A DNA stretch of 64,000 nucleotides from an unicellular cyanobacterium SU2 (GCA_002110465.1 NEED01000023.1:271297-335296); one strand, 5' to 3'. Shown: positions 9,965 through 20,673, numbered from the stretch's first letter. Made by a program: numbers and translations. Notes: generated from the sequence alone by a model not told the origin.

Positions 9965-12052
9965 TTATTCACTGTAGTAGGCGTTCCCTGTGTTTTTAGC
10001 GATGATCGCTTCGGCGACATTGCGAGGGACTTCTGCATAATGGCTAAATTCCATTGAGAAGATCCCCCGACCTTGGGTTTTTGACCGGATATCGGTCGCG
10101 TAGCCAAACATTTCTGCTAGAGGAACATTAGCAGAAACCTTGGCAAGGCCGTCTTCAGATTCCATCCCTTCGATGTTGCCCCGACGGGAGTTGAGATCTC
10201 CCATGATATCTCCTAAGAAATCATCAGGGACTTCTACCTCAACTTTCATCATTGGTTCTAGCACAACGGGGGAGGCTTTGGTGACCGCATTGCGAATGGC
10301 CATTGACCCTGCTATTTTAAAGGCCATTTCTGAAGAATCAACATCATGGTAAGAACCATCTACCAATGTAACCTTAAGATCGATTACCGGGTATCCTGCA
10401 ATAATACCTGATTCACAGGCTTCTTTTATCCCTTGTTCGACGGGAGCGATATATTCTTTGGGGATGGTTCCGCCAACGATCTTGGAAATAAATTCAAATC
10501 CGCTTCCTGATTCTCCTGGCTCTAGGTGAATCACAACATGGCCATACTGACCTTTTCCACCGCTTTGACGAATATACTTTCCTTCCGCGTCACAAGATTT
10601 ACGAATGGTTTCACGGTAAGCTACTTGAGGTTTACCGACCGTCGCTTCTACTTTATATTCTCGTAGCATCCGGTCTACCAGAATCTCTAAGTGTAGTTCT
10701 CCCATCCCCGCAATAACCGTTTGGTTGGTTTCAGGGTTGATGCTAACGCGGAAGGTGGGATCTTCATCAGAAAGCGATTGCAACGCTTTGGAGAGCTTCT
10801 CCATGTCCTGTTTTGTTTTCGGTTCAACAGCAACTGAAATAACCGGTTCTGGGATAAATAGAGATTCAAGGATGATAGGCTTATTTTCGTCGCACAGCGT
10901 ATCCCCCGTGGTTGTGTTTTTCAACCCGATGGCCGCCCCTAAGTCTCCGGCTCTCAGTTCATCAACTTCAATGCGATCATTAGACTTCAAGACAATTAAG
11001 CGTGAAAGCCGTTCTTTACTATTTTTGGTTGAGTTATATATATAGGTTCCTTTGGCCAAAACCCCTGAATAAACCCGCATGAAGGTTAGGCGACCATAGG
11101 GGTCAGCGGCAATTTTAAAAGCCAATGCGGAGAAAGGTTCATCGTCTGAAGCTTTTCTCTCTTCTTCGGTTCCATCAGGCAATAATCCTTTAATTGCCGG
11201 CACTTCTAAGGGAGACGGTAAATAGTCAACGACAGCATCAAGAAGCAATTGCACCCCTTTATTTTTGAACGCAGAACCACATAGGAGAGGGATGATAGAA
11301 CGATTGAGAGTCCCTAAGCGTAGTCCCCGCCTAATCTCAGCTTCAGTCAATTCTTCGGCTTCGAGGTATTTTTCTAAGAGATCTTCGTTATTTTCTGCTA
11401 CTGCTTCAATCAGTTGACTCCGATATTCGAGGGCTTGCTCTAAAAATTCTTCAGGAATTTCTGTATCTTTAATATTTTTCCCTAAGTCATCTTGATAGAT
11501 TTTAGCCCGCATCCTCACCAAGTCTACAATGCCACGAAAATCGTTTTCGCTGCCAATCGGAATTTGAATAGGAACTGCATTAGCTCTGAGACGATTTCTA
11601 ATTTGTTCGCAAACTCTAAAAAAGTTAGCCCCTGTGCGATCCATTTTGTTTACAAAAGCTAGGCGAGGAACTTGATAGCGATCTGCTTGTCGCCATACTG
11701 TCTCAGACTGGGGCTGGACACCTCCCACCGAACAAAATACGGCTATTACACCATCTAACACCCGCATCGAGCGTTCGACTTCAATGGTAAAGTCTACGTG
11801 ACCGGGGGTATCAATAATATTGATTCGATGATCTAGCCAACTGGTACTAATAGCCGCAGCCGTAATGGTGATGCCTCGTTCCTGTTCTTGGGCCATCCAG
11901 TCCATGGTAGCGGTTCCTTCATGAACCTCACCGAGTTTGTGGGCGATTCCTGTATAAAACAAAATTCGCTCTGTTGTGGTGGTTTTGCCTGCATCTATAT
12001 GGGCTGCGATACCTATATTGCGTACCTTCTCCAGTGGAATAGTACGTGCCAC
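9965..12052 (-). CDS. fusA: Elongation factor G
   Basis: GTPase that drives ribosomal translocation. The 695-residue protein contains G1 [15 protein letters not shown] near residues 17-31, [17 protein letters not shown], and domain IV sequences [12 protein letters not shown] and [11 protein letters not shown]. Its place between rpsG and tuf marks it as the main str-operon EF-G. No truncation or missing motif is seen. Confidence 0.97.
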   Translation of the reverse strand: MARTIPLEKVRNIGIAAHIDAGKTTTTERILFYTGIAHKLGEVHEGTATMDWMAQEQERGITITAAAISTSWLDHRINIIDTPGHVDFTIEVERSMRVLDGVIAVFCSVGGVQPQSETVWRQADRYQVPRLAFVNKMDRTGANFFRVCEQIRNRLRANAVPIQIPIGSENDFRGIVDLVRMRAKIYQDDLGKNIKDTEIPEEFLEQALEYRSQLIEAVAENNEDLLEKYLEAEELTEAEIRRGLRLGTLNRSIIPLLCGSAFKNKGVQLLLDAVVDYLPSPLEVPAIKGLLPDGTEEERKASDDEPFSALAFKIAADPYGRLTFMRVYSGVLAKGTYIYNSTKNSKERLSRLIVLKSNDRIEVDELRAGDLGAAIGLKNTTTGDTLCDENKPIILESLFIPEPVISVAVEPKTKQDMEKLSKALQSLSDEDPTFRVSINPETNQTVIAGMGELHLEILVDRMLREYKVEATVGKPQVAYRETIRKSCDAEGKYIRQSGGKGQYGHVVIHLEPGESGSGFEFISKIVGGTIPKEYIAPVEQGIKEACESGIIAGYPVIDLKVTLVDGSYHDVDSSEMAFKIAGSMAIRNAVTKASPVVLEPMMKVEVEVPDDFLGDIMGDLNSRRGNIEGMESEDGLAKVSANVPLAEMFGYATDIRSKTQGRGIFSMEFSHYAEVPRNVAEAIIAKNTGNAYYSE

Positions 12053-12185
12053 AGCGACCTCCTCAGTTTTATCTGGCTTAGTTTCGTTATCTATAATTTC
12101 TATTTGTTTACACTGTAAGATAATGGGTCTTTAGATTGGGGTTGATCTACTGCTCCTTGGCAACCATTAGCCCTTTGTCTTGTCT

Positions 12186-12656
12186 TTAATAGCGATAGTG
12201 GGCAAAGGCTTTGTTGGCTTCGGCCATCCGGTGGGTTTCGTCTCGTTTTTTCATTGCCCCTCCGGTTTCATTGGCGGCATCCATAATTTCATTGGCTAAT
12301 TTACTAGCCATGGTACGACCGCCTCTAATACGAGCATAGTGGACTAACCAACGTAGAGCTAAGGTTGTTCCCCGTGAGGAACGAACTTCCATGGGAACTT
12401 GATAGGTCGCACCCCCAACCCGACGAGCTTTCACTTCCACTAAGGGAGTTAGATTTTTAATGGCTTTTTCAAACACTTCTAGGGGTTCACTTCCTGTTTT
12501 TTCTGCAATGGATGTCATCGCATCATAGATAATCCCGGCTGCTACGGATTTTTTCCCGCTTTTCATTACCCGACGGATTGTCATGCTAACTAACCGACTG
12601 TTATAGACCGGATCTGGGGGAACCGGGCGTCTTTTAATGTTTCCTCGACGAGACAT
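12186..12656 (-). CDS. rpsG: 30S ribosomal protein S7
   Basis: Primary rRNA-binding protein that organises the 3' domain of 16S rRNA. The 156-residue length is exact for the family, with [16 protein letters not shown] at the start, the [15 protein letters not shown] core and the [20 protein letters not shown] end. It lies second in the operon, 276 bases after rpsL; that gap is longer than usual and could hold a leader or secondary promoter, though I see no clear signal in it. Confidence 0.97.
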   Translation of the reverse strand: MSRRGNIKRRPVPPDPVYNSRLVSMTIRRVMKSGKKSVAAGIIYDAMTSIAEKTGSEPLEVFEKAIKNLTPLVEVKARRVGGATYQVPMEVRSSRGTTLALRWLVHYARIRGGRTMASKLANEIMDAANETGGAMKKRDETHRMAEANKAFAHYRY

Positions 12657-12932
12657 AGTTGAGTTTTTCCTCTTACAGGTTCAGAATTAATATTTTGAGT
12701 CAGTTATTCTCTCCCCCGTCCCCTCTAAATTAGGATGGTTGGAGTTTTTTTGCTTGATTTATTGCCTTACATAGTTTAGCATTGCCTTTCGATCAATTTT
12801 TGGTTGAAAAAATTAAACTCGTTTCAGTCAATACCAAGTAACAGTCAAGATGGGATGATCCCGTTTTTCGGCGTATGATTACCTTTTTAGATTTAGGGAT
12901 GATTAAATCATCAACGAGTCCTAATCTACATC

Positions 12933-13307
12933 TTATTCTTTGGGTCGTTTGGTTCCATATTTAGAACGCCCTTGTTTGCGGTCTTTAACCCCTTGTGCAT
13001 CTAAGGTTCCGCGAATAATATGATAACGTACTCCAGGTAAATCCTTGACCCTACCACCACGAATTAAAACCACAGAGTGTTCTTGTAAGTTATGGCCAAT
13101 TCCGGGGATATAGGCCGTTACTTCAAAGCCAGAGGTAAGACGAACCCGCGCTACCTTTCTCAAGGCTGAGTTGGGCTTTTTCGGGGTCGTTGTGTAAACC
13201 CTGGTACAAACCCCTCGACGTTGGGGACACTGTTTGAGGGCTGGTGATTTTGTCTTCTTCTTTAGTTTTGAGCGTTCGCTGCGAATGAGTTGTTGAATAG
13301 TGGGCAT
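12933..13307 (-). CDS. rpsL: 30S ribosomal protein S12
   Basis: Decoding-centre ribosomal protein. I place the start at ATG 13307, giving [20 protein letters not shown], the universal S12 beginning, and 124 residues; a TTG four codons upstream would add residues found in no S12 I know. Conserved [18 protein letters not shown] and the KYGTKRPKE end are present. The conserved lysine in [12 protein letters not shown], where streptomycin-resistance changes occur in other bacteria, is the usual one. First gene of the str operon. Confidence 0.97.
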   Translation of the reverse strand: MPTIQQLIRSERSKLKKKTKSPALKQCPQRRGVCTRVYTTTPKKPNSALRKVARVRLTSGFEVTAYIPGIGHNLQEHSVVLIRGGRVKDLPGVRYHIIRGTLDAQGVKDRKQGRSKYGTKRPKE

Positions 13308-13425
13308 GAGTAAACTCAATTAGGGTAACAATCAACCCGTAATGATTAATATAATCGTTGACAAATTACCATAATACCTATATTGAATATGTTCTGTCAA
13401 CTCTTGAAGGAGTGAATTTTTCAGG

Positions 13426-13755
13426 TTAACGGGTGACAGTAAAGGATAGACCACAACTACAAGTTGTAGCCACTTGGGGGTTAGAGAAGCGAAATCCCCC
13501 ACCCATTAAGTCTTCGGCATAATCTAGACGTAACGCTTCAAGATAGGGAAGACTGGCTTGATCGATCAGAACATTAATTCCCTCTAGTTGGTGGAGATGA
13601 TCGCCATCTTGTTGGGTTTCAGACAATTCAAAAACATAGTAGAGTCCCGAACATCCTCCCTCTTTAACCCTTAGCCGAAAGTAAGTGTTGAGTTTCTGAC
13701 GGCTGCTCTGCATTCGTTGGACTTCTTTCACTGCGGCTGGTGTAATTTCCATCAT
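13426..13755 (-). CDS. IscA/SufA-type iron-sulfur cluster assembly protein
   Basis: A 109-residue A-type carrier, which holds or transfers Fe-S clusters to target proteins. The three ligand cysteines are present: EGGCSGLYY (near residue 35) and TTCSCGLSF at the C-terminus. Two ATG codons are adjacent at 13755 and 13752. It lies 118 bases upstream of rpsL on the same strand. Cyanobacteria carry several paralogues and I cannot say which one this is. Confidence 0.9.
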   Translation of the reverse strand: MMEITPAAVKEVQRMQSSRQKLNTYFRLRVKEGGCSGLYYVFELSETQQDGDHLHQLEGINVLIDQASLPYLEALRLDYAEDLMGGGFRFSNPQVATTCSCGLSFTVTR

Positions 13756-13844
13756 ACAATTCAGAAATATAGCATTTCTTTGTAATAATCAATTTTATCG
13801 GAGTGATAGCAAGATGGGACTATGAAGGAAGAATACCCCGAATT

Positions 13845-14300
13845 TTATTCGTGGGGAGTGTCAAATTCCCGTTGGATTACTTCATGGCGATAGCGAAACA
13901 TTTCTTGTAATCTTGAATCAACCCACCATCCAATCAAGAATTCTATAATCGTTCCTCCAGGAATTTCATAGTATATCTCGTCCATTAAACGGGTTTTTCC
14001 GTTTTCAGGGGTAAAATAATGATAATGTATCCATGATTCCATTGGCCCAATTCTTTGACGATCAACAAATAAATAGGGTTTCTCACACTTAGTATGACAA
14101 GCCAACCAACGGATGGGAACAAATCCTAACCAGAGACGAAATTCAGAAATAGCCCCCACATCTAATCCCCCTTCACGACGAATAACTTGGACAGGTTGCC
14201 AAGGAGGCGTTAATAACTGCAAGATATCAGGACGTTCGTAAAATTCCCAGACTACCTCAACAGGAGAATTAATGAGAGTTGAACGTTGAAATTTTAGCAT
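13845..14300 (-). CDS. SRPBCC (START-like) family protein
   Basis: A 151-residue protein with the SRPBCC ligand-binding fold pattern: STLINSPVEVVWEFYERPDILQLLTPPW at the start, GGLDVGAISEFRL in the middle and a final amphipathic helix (SRLQEMFRYRHEVIQREF). Related proteins bind hydrophobic ligands, but no ligand can be inferred here. Its ATG at 14300 touches the stop of the upstream helix-hairpin-helix gene, so they are translationally coupled. It might be annotated as a cyclase/dehydrase in databases, but I see no catalytic residues to support that. Confidence 0.75.
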   Translation of the reverse strand: MLKFQRSTLINSPVEVVWEFYERPDILQLLTPPWQPVQVIRREGGLDVGAISEFRLWLGFVPIRWLACHTKCEKPYLFVDRQRIGPMESWIHYHYFTPENGKTRLMDEIYYEIPGGTIIEFLIGWWVDSRLQEMFRYRHEVIQREFDTPHE

Positions 14301-14839
14301 TAGAAGTGTAAGTAGTACATTAATTCAGAGATAATCGACCCTGTTAGACTTAATCGCCGTTGTAAATCAGCTAAGTTTTTATAATAACCGTTTTTTTGAC
14401 GAGAGTTGATGATGGTATGAGCCAGGGGGGAATCAATAATGGGGATATCTTGAAGTTCTTCTACGGTAGCGGTGTTGATATTAACCCGTTGCGGCGTTAG
14501 CAGACTGTCGGGATCATGGTAAGAAAAGACTAAAATGGGTGTTAACGGTTTGAGACGTTGTATTGGAATACTTAAAGCAGCGGCCAAGTCTTCAACACAG
14601 AGTAATTCTACTCCCATTGAGACTAACTCGACTAAGGTTCGCCCTTGGTGGATAGAAATTCCAGGTAATCTCAGCCAATCATCGACAGTTGCTTGATTGA
14701 CATCGATTTTAATGCCTAATTCCTCAGCGATCGCCACTTCTTCTAGGGAACGAAATCGATAATAAGGATCATTGAGAATACGTTTACGGATAGCTTGGCG
14801 GTTGAGATTAAGTTTGTTTGACCAACCAGAAAATATCAT
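14300..14839 (-). CDS. ComEA-like helix-hairpin-helix protein
   Basis: A 179-residue protein with three helix-hairpin-helix-like segments: IDVNQATVDDWLRLPGISIHQGRTLVEL (about 51-78), VNINTATVEELQDIPIIDSPLAHTIIN (about 119-145) and YYKNLADLQRRLSLTGSIISELMYYLHF at the end. Such motifs bind the DNA backbone without sequence preference, as in the ComEA competence proteins. There is no signal peptide or membrane anchor, so it is probably cytoplasmic, unlike true ComEA. It overlaps the SRPBCC gene by one base. Confidence 0.75.
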   Translation of the reverse strand: MIFSGWSNKLNLNRQAIRKRILNDPYYRFRSLEEVAIAEELGIKIDVNQATVDDWLRLPGISIHQGRTLVELVSMGVELLCVEDLAAALSIPIQRLKPLTPILVFSYHDPDSLLTPQRVNINTATVEELQDIPIIDSPLAHTIINSRQKNGYYKNLADLQRRLSLTGSIISELMYYLHF

Positions 14840-15123
14840 AAGTTAATCTCGAAGGGAGTGGAAGATTTTTCGGCTTTGATGATAGCAAATTCTCATAATC
14901 ATTTATCTTCTGCGTCTCCTCGTTGTTGATTGCTCTCAAATCCCCCAACTCAATTTAAAGATTAAGTTAAAATGCCATTAGCCAAGTTGAGTATGTTGTG
15001 GCATAATTTGCCGAATGGGATTGTGTCCAAATCCCCAAGGAAAGATCATGCTATTCATGGTCAGGTAAAACCTCATAGGTTAAACCTAAAACAATGGACA
15101 AATCGTAAGGTGTGAGGAAAACT

Positions 15124-16557
15124 GTGTCAGTCAAGAAAACTTATCCTACAAGTCCTACCCCAAGTCAACCCCTGTCCCCAAAAAAGCCTAAACCAAAAAA
15201 GCAACGGCTAAATTGGTTATTAATTGGGGTTGGATTAACAGCAGTCTCCCTCGTTTCTGCTGCTGCTGGCGCACTTCTGGCGGTTTCTCTTTCTGCTACT
15301 CCTCTACGGCAAAGTAGCCTGACCCCTGAAGAAGAAAAAGTTTTTAGTCAAGATGAAGCGATTTCCTATAAGAATTTACGCTTACCCCAATTAAGTCGCC
15401 CTGTTAATATTTTGGTGCTAGGCACTAAAGTATTAACGTCAGAAGTGAATGAGAAACCCGAAGAAGACTTAGGATATCATGCCCTAGTGAATTCTTTTAA
15501 AGGGCTATCTGATACCATGGTTTTGTTACGCTTTGATCCCAATCGAGATAAGCTTAGGCTCTTATCAATTCCGAGAGATACTCAAGCCAATATTGGTCGA
15601 GGAATTCAAAAAATTAACGAAGCCAATTATTATGGTGGTCCGGCTTTAGCTGCTGAAGCTGTTAGTAGCTTACTAGACGGAGTTCCTATTGATCGCTATG
15701 TCAGGGTTAATATCCAAGGGGTGGAAAAAGTAATTGATGCTTTGGGCGGTGTTAATGTTTATGTTCCCAAAGATATGAAATACACTGACCATAGTCAACA
15801 TCTCTATATTGATCTTAAAAAGGGAGAACAACACTTAGATGGGGCTGATGCAGTGGCTTTTTTGCGGTTTCGTCATGATCGCTATGGAGATATTGGACGA
15901 GTACAACGACAACAGATGTTAATGCGGGCGGTAGTTGAACAGGCCCTCAAACCCCAAACAATTCTGAAGATACCCGAAATTCTCTCAGTCATTGGGGCTT
16001 ATATTGATACTAATTTAACTGTTGAAGAGTTGGTTGCGTTAGCTGGATTTGCTGCCCAAACTAAACGGTCCAATGTGCAAATGTTAATGGTTCCTGGGGG
16101 CTTTAGTGGCGATGGCAAAGAAGAAATTAGCTATTGGATTCCTTATCCTCGTCAAATTAGGGAAATGGTTGCCGACTACTTTGATCATGGTGACTATCAA
16201 AACTTGGAAACGCCTGATCCGACTCGTTTGAGAATTGCCATTCAAGATAGTCTTGAAGATCCAGACGCAGTACAAACGATGGTCAATTATTTACGCGAGA
16301 GGGGTTATCGTCGAGTTTTTGTCAGTGATAATTGGGGAGAACCCCTATCGACTACCCGCATTGTCGCCCAGCAAGGAGATGATTTAGGGGCTGCTTCATT
16401 AAGAGCTACTCTAGGAGTAGGAGAAGTCTTAGTAGAAAGTACTGGAACCCTAGCTTCGGATGTTACCATTGTCCTTGGTCAAGACTGGCAGCAACAGTAT
16501 CGTGCATTGGAAGATCCGACCGACGAAAATTTTCTAAAAACTCGGTATGGTAATTAG
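15124..16557 (+). CDS. LytR-CpsA-Psr (LCP) family protein
   Basis: LCP enzymes transfer glycopolymers from lipid carriers onto peptidoglycan at the outer face of the inner membrane. The product has a basic, proline-rich cytoplasmic tail, one membrane helix (LNWLLIGVGLTAVSLVSAAAGALLAVSL), the LCP domain with SDTMVLLRFDPNRDKLRLLSIPRDT, GGVNVYV and FLRFRHDRYGDIGRVQRQQ, and a LytR C-terminal domain (RLRIAIQDSLEDP to VTIVLGQDW). The pyrophosphate-lipid-binding arginines are in place. I prefer GTG 15124, with GAGGA five bases upstream, over GTG 15112, whose ribosome site would be one base away. The role in cyanobacteria is inferred. Confidence 0.88.
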   Translation: MSVKKTYPTSPTPSQPLSPKKPKPKKQRLNWLLIGVGLTAVSLVSAAAGALLAVSLSATPLRQSSLTPEEEKVFSQDEAISYKNLRLPQLSRPVNILVLGTKVLTSEVNEKPEEDLGYHALVNSFKGLSDTMVLLRFDPNRDKLRLLSIPRDTQANIGRGIQKINEANYYGGPALAAEAVSSLLDGVPIDRYVRVNIQGVEKVIDALGGVNVYVPKDMKYTDHSQHLYIDLKKGEQHLDGADAVAFLRFRHDRYGDIGRVQRQQMLMRAVVEQALKPQTILKIPEILSVIGAYIDTNLTVEELVALAGFAAQTKRSNVQMLMVPGGFSGDGKEEISYWIPYPRQIREMVADYFDHGDYQNLETPDPTRLRIAIQDSLEDPDAVQTMVNYLRERGYRRVFVSDNWGEPLSTTRIVAQQGDDLGAASLRATLGVGEVLVESTGTLASDVTIVLGQDWQQQYRALEDPTDENFLKTRYGN

Positions 16558-16622
16558 TTTTTTGCCTTTTTTAGTCTTGTCTTTTTTAGAAATAAGTGCT
16601 ATGCTTATAAGTCGGAATACAA

Positions 16623-16703
16623 GCGGACGTGGCGGAATTGGTAGACGCGCTAGATTTAGGTTCTAGTGTCTTTGGCGTAAGAGTTCGAGTCTCTTCGTCC
16701 GCA
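16623..16703 (+). tRNA. tRNA-Leu (anticodon UAG)
   Basis: An 81-base class II tRNA. Acceptor arms GCGGACG (16623-16629) and CGTCCGC (16696-16702) pair fully, with discriminator A at 16703. The anticodon stem CTAGA/TCTAG encloses loop TTTAGGT with anticodon TAG at 16657-16659, which reads CUN leucine codons. The long variable arm and the T-arm GAGTTCGAGTCTC are as expected. CCA is not encoded. It lies between the LCP gene and thrC. Confidence 0.96.
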
Positions 16704-16843
16704 TTAACCTTAAATTCTGATTGTATGGAGGTTTGAGAATACCTCAATCCCTCTCAGGGGCTTTCCTTATTCAGTTCTTACTCAATTGTAGGATATTTGG
16801 TAGGAGTAGTTGAGTAACTTAAACAGCTATCTCAAATCTTAAC

Positions 16844-16902
16844 TTAGACACTTGTCTAAAAGATTACATAGATAATTTAAAATAATGACAAATGTCTAAA
16901 AG
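16844..16902. promoter_or_regulatory. Paired palindromic operator-like sites upstream of thrC
   Basis: TTAGACACTTGTCTAA (16844-16859) is a perfect 7-2-7 palindrome. A second site, GACAAATGTC (16887-16896), shares the half-site TGTCTAAAAG, which begins at 16853 and again at 16893, exactly 40 bases apart, about four helical turns. Same-face spacing suggests a dimeric regulator binding cooperatively. The regulator is unknown, and the link to thrC rests only on position 57-115 bases upstream of its start. Confidence 0.5.
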
Positions 16903-16958
16903 TAGATAATTCCCCTAGAAACCTGCCAAGGCAACCAACCCTTAAGCTAAATTAGTCC

Positions 16959-18101
16959 ATGAAAGTTGATTATCTAACCCCACAAACTTCTCAAACTAAA
17001 TCAACCAGACCCCTTGAAGCGCAAAATCTTTCCTCTTCCAATTGCCAACCTTGGCCAGGGTTAATAGAAACCTATCGTTCCTATCTCCCTGTAAATGAAA
17101 CAACCCCCATTATTACCCTGCTTGAAGGGAATACCCCCCTAATTCCCGTGCCTTACATTTCTCAACAAATAGGGCGCGGCGTTAAAGTATTGGTTAAATA
17201 CGATGGATTAAACCCGACCGGAAGCTTTAAGGATCGGGGGATGACCATGGCCATTTCTAAAGCCTCAGAAAACGGGGCTAAAGCCGTAATTTGTGCCAGT
17301 ACGGGGAACACCTCAGCAGCAGCAGCAGCCTATGCTAGACGGGGCAATATGCGGGCATTTGTCATCATTCCTGATGGCTATGTTGCTTTAGGAAAATTAG
17401 CTCAGGCATTGCTGTATGGGGCTGAAGTAATAGCAGTTGAAGGGAATTTTGACGATGCTTTAACCATTGTCCGAGAGATGGCCGAGAATTATCCTGTTAC
17501 TCTCGTGAATTCGATTAACCCCTATCGCCTAGAAGGGCAAAAAACAGCAGCGTTTGAAGTGGTAGACGTTTTAGGAAATGCTCCAGACTGGTTATGTATT
17601 CCTGTGGGCAATGCTGGTAATATTAGTGCCTATTGGATGGGATTTTGTCAGTATCATACTTTAGGGAAGTGCGATCGCTTGCCGAAAATGATGGGGTTTC
17701 AAGCTGCAGGAGCTGCTCCTTTTATCAGTGGCCAACCTATCCCCTCACCTGAAACATTAGCTACAGCTATCCGTATCGGCAACCCAGCTAATTGGGATAA
17801 GGCTTGGGGAGTGAAAGAAGCTAGTCTTGGGGAGTTCAATGCTGTCACTGATACCGAAATTTTGGAAGCTTATCGTTTACTAGCCTCCCAAGAAGGAATT
17901 TTCTGTGAGCCAGCTAGTGCTGCTTCCGTGGCAGGATTATTAAAAGTTAAGGATCAAGTTCCCAGTGAAGCAACAGTGGTTTGTGTATTAACCGGAAATG
18001 GACTTAAAGATCCCGACTGTGCCATCAATCATAGTAATAATCAGGTAAAATCAGGTATCAAGCCCGAATTATCTGTTGTTGCTAAGGCTATGGGGTTTTA
18101 A
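16959..18101 (+). CDS. thrC: Threonine synthase
   Basis: PLP enzyme converting O-phosphohomoserine to threonine. The 380-residue product has the PLP lysine K91 in [10 protein letters not shown], the phosphate-binding loop [17 protein letters not shown], and [16 protein letters not shown]-type glycines. This is the shorter bacterial form with an N-terminal extension ([15 protein letters not shown]) that is probably poorly ordered. It starts at ATG 16959. The upstream region carries the paired palindrome described separately. Confidence 0.93.
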   Translation: MKVDYLTPQTSQTKSTRPLEAQNLSSSNCQPWPGLIETYRSYLPVNETTPIITLLEGNTPLIPVPYISQQIGRGVKVLVKYDGLNPTGSFKDRGMTMAISKASENGAKAVICASTGNTSAAAAAYARRGNMRAFVIIPDGYVALGKLAQALLYGAEVIAVEGNFDDALTIVREMAENYPVTLVNSINPYRLEGQKTAAFEVVDVLGNAPDWLCIPVGNAGNISAYWMGFCQYHTLGKCDRLPKMMGFQAAGAAPFISGQPIPSPETLATAIRIGNPANWDKAWGVKEASLGEFNAVTDTEILEAYRLLASQEGIFCEPASAASVAGLLKVKDQVPSEATVVCVLTGNGLKDPDCAINHSNNQVKSGIKPELSVVAKAMGF

Positions 18102-18544
18102 TCAAAGGGGATCAAAACTGAAGTTTATCACGAACAACTCTCTAGCTAGGTCTCCAATACAAGGTGAATTGACTTTTAGGAGCAAAAGAATCTACCAATA
18201 TATAACGTTTAGCTTTTAGCTAAGTACAAAAAAACTTAACAAAGAAAACAAGAATATCAGAACTCTGTTAACTGTTTGGGTATTGCCTCGGCTTATTAGC
18301 TAATGGGAAACAGGATGCCAAAGACTGAGTGGACACATTTACATCCCCGTGATTTAATGATAATTGGATAATTAATCAAATAATCACCGACTTATATTTA
18401 GTGTCAAAAATTGCTAAGAATTGGTGATTTTTGTTGTAAGTTTATGAGAAGAAAAGTAGAGGTTATAGGTAGGTTACTTAAATCAGCTATCTTATCTCTC
18501 TGAACTTAGAGTTAATTGAAAAATAGCCAATTAGGGTTTTAGAA
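18102..18544. other. Intergenic region, no gene seen
   Basis: 443 AT-rich bases between thrC and the SapC-like gene. A short palindrome TTAGCTTTTAGCTAA lies at about 18209-18223; its role is unknown. No open frame, tRNA or repeat array is convincing. It should contain the promoter of the downstream gene. Confidence 0.45.
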
Positions 18545-19270
18545 ATGACAAAGCAATTACTAATTTATAATCAAGTGATCCCGGTTGATAAAGAGAAACA
18601 TCGTGATTGGTCACTGAAACGGGAAGACCAATATAGATTTGCCAATGATGTAGATGTTGTTCCCCTAATGGCATCAGAATTTGCTAGTGCAGCCAGAAAT
18701 TATGTTGTTGTATTTGTCAATGCAGAAGAAAGCTTTCTTCCTGTTGCTATCTTGGGAGTTCAGTCTCAAAAAAATCTCTATTTAACTGATGATGGCAAAT
18801 GGCGTGTTAGATATATTCCGGCCTTTTTACGACGGTATCCCTTTGTTTTTTCAAGCAAGCAAGATAATAAAACTCTTGTGCTGTGCATTGATGAAAAATA
18901 TGAAGGTTTTAATCAAGAAGGACGAGGAGAAAGGTTATTTGATTCTGAGGGACAACAGACTCAATATTTAAGTAATATGCTAAATTTCTTACAAGAATAT
19001 CAAAAGCAATTTGAGCTAACAAAGCTATTCTGTAAGCAACTCAAAGAACTAAATTTAGTCGAGCCAATGCAAGCAAAATTTAGCATAAGCGGAGGGGAAG
19101 AAAAATCCTTAACAGGGTTCTCTGGTGTTAATCAAGAGCGATTGAGAGAACTATCAGGAGAACAATTAGAACAGTTGATGAAGACGGGACAACTTGACCT
19201 CTTATATTATCATTTACAATCCATGAGAAATTTATCATTGTTAATAGAATGGTCTCAGGGAGGTAAGTAA
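18545..19270 (+). CDS. SapC family protein
   Basis: A 241-residue cytoplasmic protein that resembles the SapC family (originally linked to peptide resistance, but biochemically undefined). The pattern is the N-terminal block MTKQLLIYNQVIPVDKEKHRDWSLK, then VVPLMASEFASAARNYVVVFVNAEE and RVRYIPAFLRRYPFVF. The C-terminal third is a predicted helical extension rich in glutamine and leucine. There is no signal peptide or membrane helix, so a transport role is doubtful. The ATG at 18545 is preceded by weak AT-rich sequence. I am fairly sure of the family and unsure of the function. Confidence 0.7.
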   Translation: MTKQLLIYNQVIPVDKEKHRDWSLKREDQYRFANDVDVVPLMASEFASAARNYVVVFVNAEESFLPVAILGVQSQKNLYLTDDGKWRVRYIPAFLRRYPFVFSSKQDNKTLVLCIDEKYEGFNQEGRGERLFDSEGQQTQYLSNMLNFLQEYQKQFELTKLFCKQLKELNLVEPMQAKFSISGGEEKSLTGFSGVNQERLRELSGEQLEQLMKTGQLDLLYYHLQSMRNLSLLIEWSQGGK

Positions 19271-19488
19271 GAGTAAAGAAAGTATATATTGATTAGTCCA
19301 TGAAAAAAATAACTTTTACTACCATTAGTCACTGTATTTTTGCTGAATAAGATAGTTTAAAATTGGTCGAGTTTGCTTTAACTTAAAGCAAACTTTTTCA
19401 ATTCAATAATTATTGTTCACCCTACCCTATTGGTATAAAAATTAGCAAAGTTTTTATCTATTATTTTTATTTTAGAGGTGTCATTACC

Positions 19489-20673
19489 ATGAAATTTATT
19501 TGCAGCCAAAGCGAACTCAACAGCAACCTTTCGTTAGTTAGTCGTGCTGTTCCTTCGCGTCCAACCCACCCCGTATTAGGTAATGTCCTAGTGGTAGCCG
19601 ATGGGGAAAAAGGACGGGTCAGTCTTACCGCTTTTGATCTTAGTTTAGGCATTGAAACCAGTTTCAGTGCTGATGTCAACCAGGAGGGAAAAATAACCCT
19701 ACCGGCTAAACTCCTTAACGATATTGTTTCAAGGCTCCCAGAAGGGGAAATTACGCTGATGACTGACGAAGATGACTTGGATGATGAAACCCAATTAATC
19801 ACCCTCAAATCAGCATCAGGCCAGTTTCAATTGCGGGGGATGAGTGCCGAAGAATTCCCCGAACTTCCTACCGTAGAAGGAGGCGAAACTCTCAAATTGC
19901 CCATTGCTCTTTTAACTGAAGGGTTAAAAGGGTCTTTATTTGCCGCTAGTAGCGATGAGACCAAACAAGTTTTAACAGGGGTTCATGTTGCCGGAAAACC
20001 TGATAGTTTAGAATTTGCTGCCACTGACGGTCATCGTTTAGCCGTGGTGGAAACGCCTCTAAACCGCCAAACAGATGGGGAAGAAGAGGAAGGACAAGAG
20101 TTGCCTGAAGGAGATTTTGAAGGATTTGCCGTTACTATTCCGGCTAGGGCCTTGCGAGAATTAGAGCGGATGTTTTCGAGCCATCAGGGGAGCGATAGGG
20201 TAGCTTTATACGTTGATGATGCTCAAATAGTCTTTGAATTGGGGCAACAACGCCTTACCAGTCGTAAACTAGATGGGGCATATCCAGCCTATGATCAACT
20301 TATTCCCCTTCAATTTACACGAACAGTTAGTTTAGATCGTAAGGGATTTATCAGTAGTCTTGAACGAGTAGCTGTTTTGGCTGATCAAAAAAATAACTTA
20401 GTCAAATGTACGATTGATGAAGACGAAGGACAAGTTTCCTTATCGGTAGAGGCACAGGACTTAGGAAAGGCTAAAGAATCAATGCCAGCCCAAATTACTG
20501 GGGAAAGCGGGGATATTGCCTTTAATGTCAAATATCTGATGGATGGACTCAAAGCATTACCTACAAAAGAATTCCAGATGCAGTTGAATCAAGGCAATCA
20601 ACCCGTTATATTAACGCCTTTAGGAGGAGTGAAAATGACCTATTTGGTGATGCCTGTGCAAATCGTGCGCTAA
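19489..20673 (+). CDS. dnaN: DNA polymerase III beta sliding clamp
   Basis: Ring clamp that tethers replicative polymerase to DNA. The 394-residue product shows three clamp domains: MKFICSQSELNSNLSLVSRAVPSRPTHPVLGNVLV at the start, the TDGHRLAVVE motif in the middle and VKYLMDGLKAL with the ending YLVMPVQIVR. It carries two acidic insertions (EGEITLMTDEDDLDDETQ and GEEEEGQELPEGDFEG) common in cyanobacterial clamps. It is not next to dnaA, and I see no clear origin region in the window. Confidence 0.96.
   Translation: MKFICSQSELNSNLSLVSRAVPSRPTHPVLGNVLVVADGEKGRVSLTAFDLSLGIETSFSADVNQEGKITLPAKLLNDIVSRLPEGEITLMTDEDDLDDETQLITLKSASGQFQLRGMSAEEFPELPTVEGGETLKLPIALLTEGLKGSLFAASSDETKQVLTGVHVAGKPDSLEFAATDGHRLAVVETPLNRQTDGEEEEGQELPEGDFEGFAVTIPARALRELERMFSSHQGSDRVALYVDDAQIVFELGQQRLTSRKLDGAYPAYDQLIPLQFTRTVSLDRKGFISSLERVAVLADQKNNLVKCTIDEDEGQVSLSVEAQDLGKAKESMPAQITGESGDIAFNVKYLMDGLKALPTKEFQMQLNQGNQPVILTPLGGVKMTYLVMPVQIVR

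Noticed and set aside
10140-12118. Plus-strand and extra minus-strand frames over fusA
   Set aside because: Shadows of fusA; no ribosome sites or families.
19489-20673. Replication origin next to dnaN
   Set aside because: No dnaA gene and no visible cluster of DnaA boxes; dnaN alone is not evidence for an origin in cyanobacteria.
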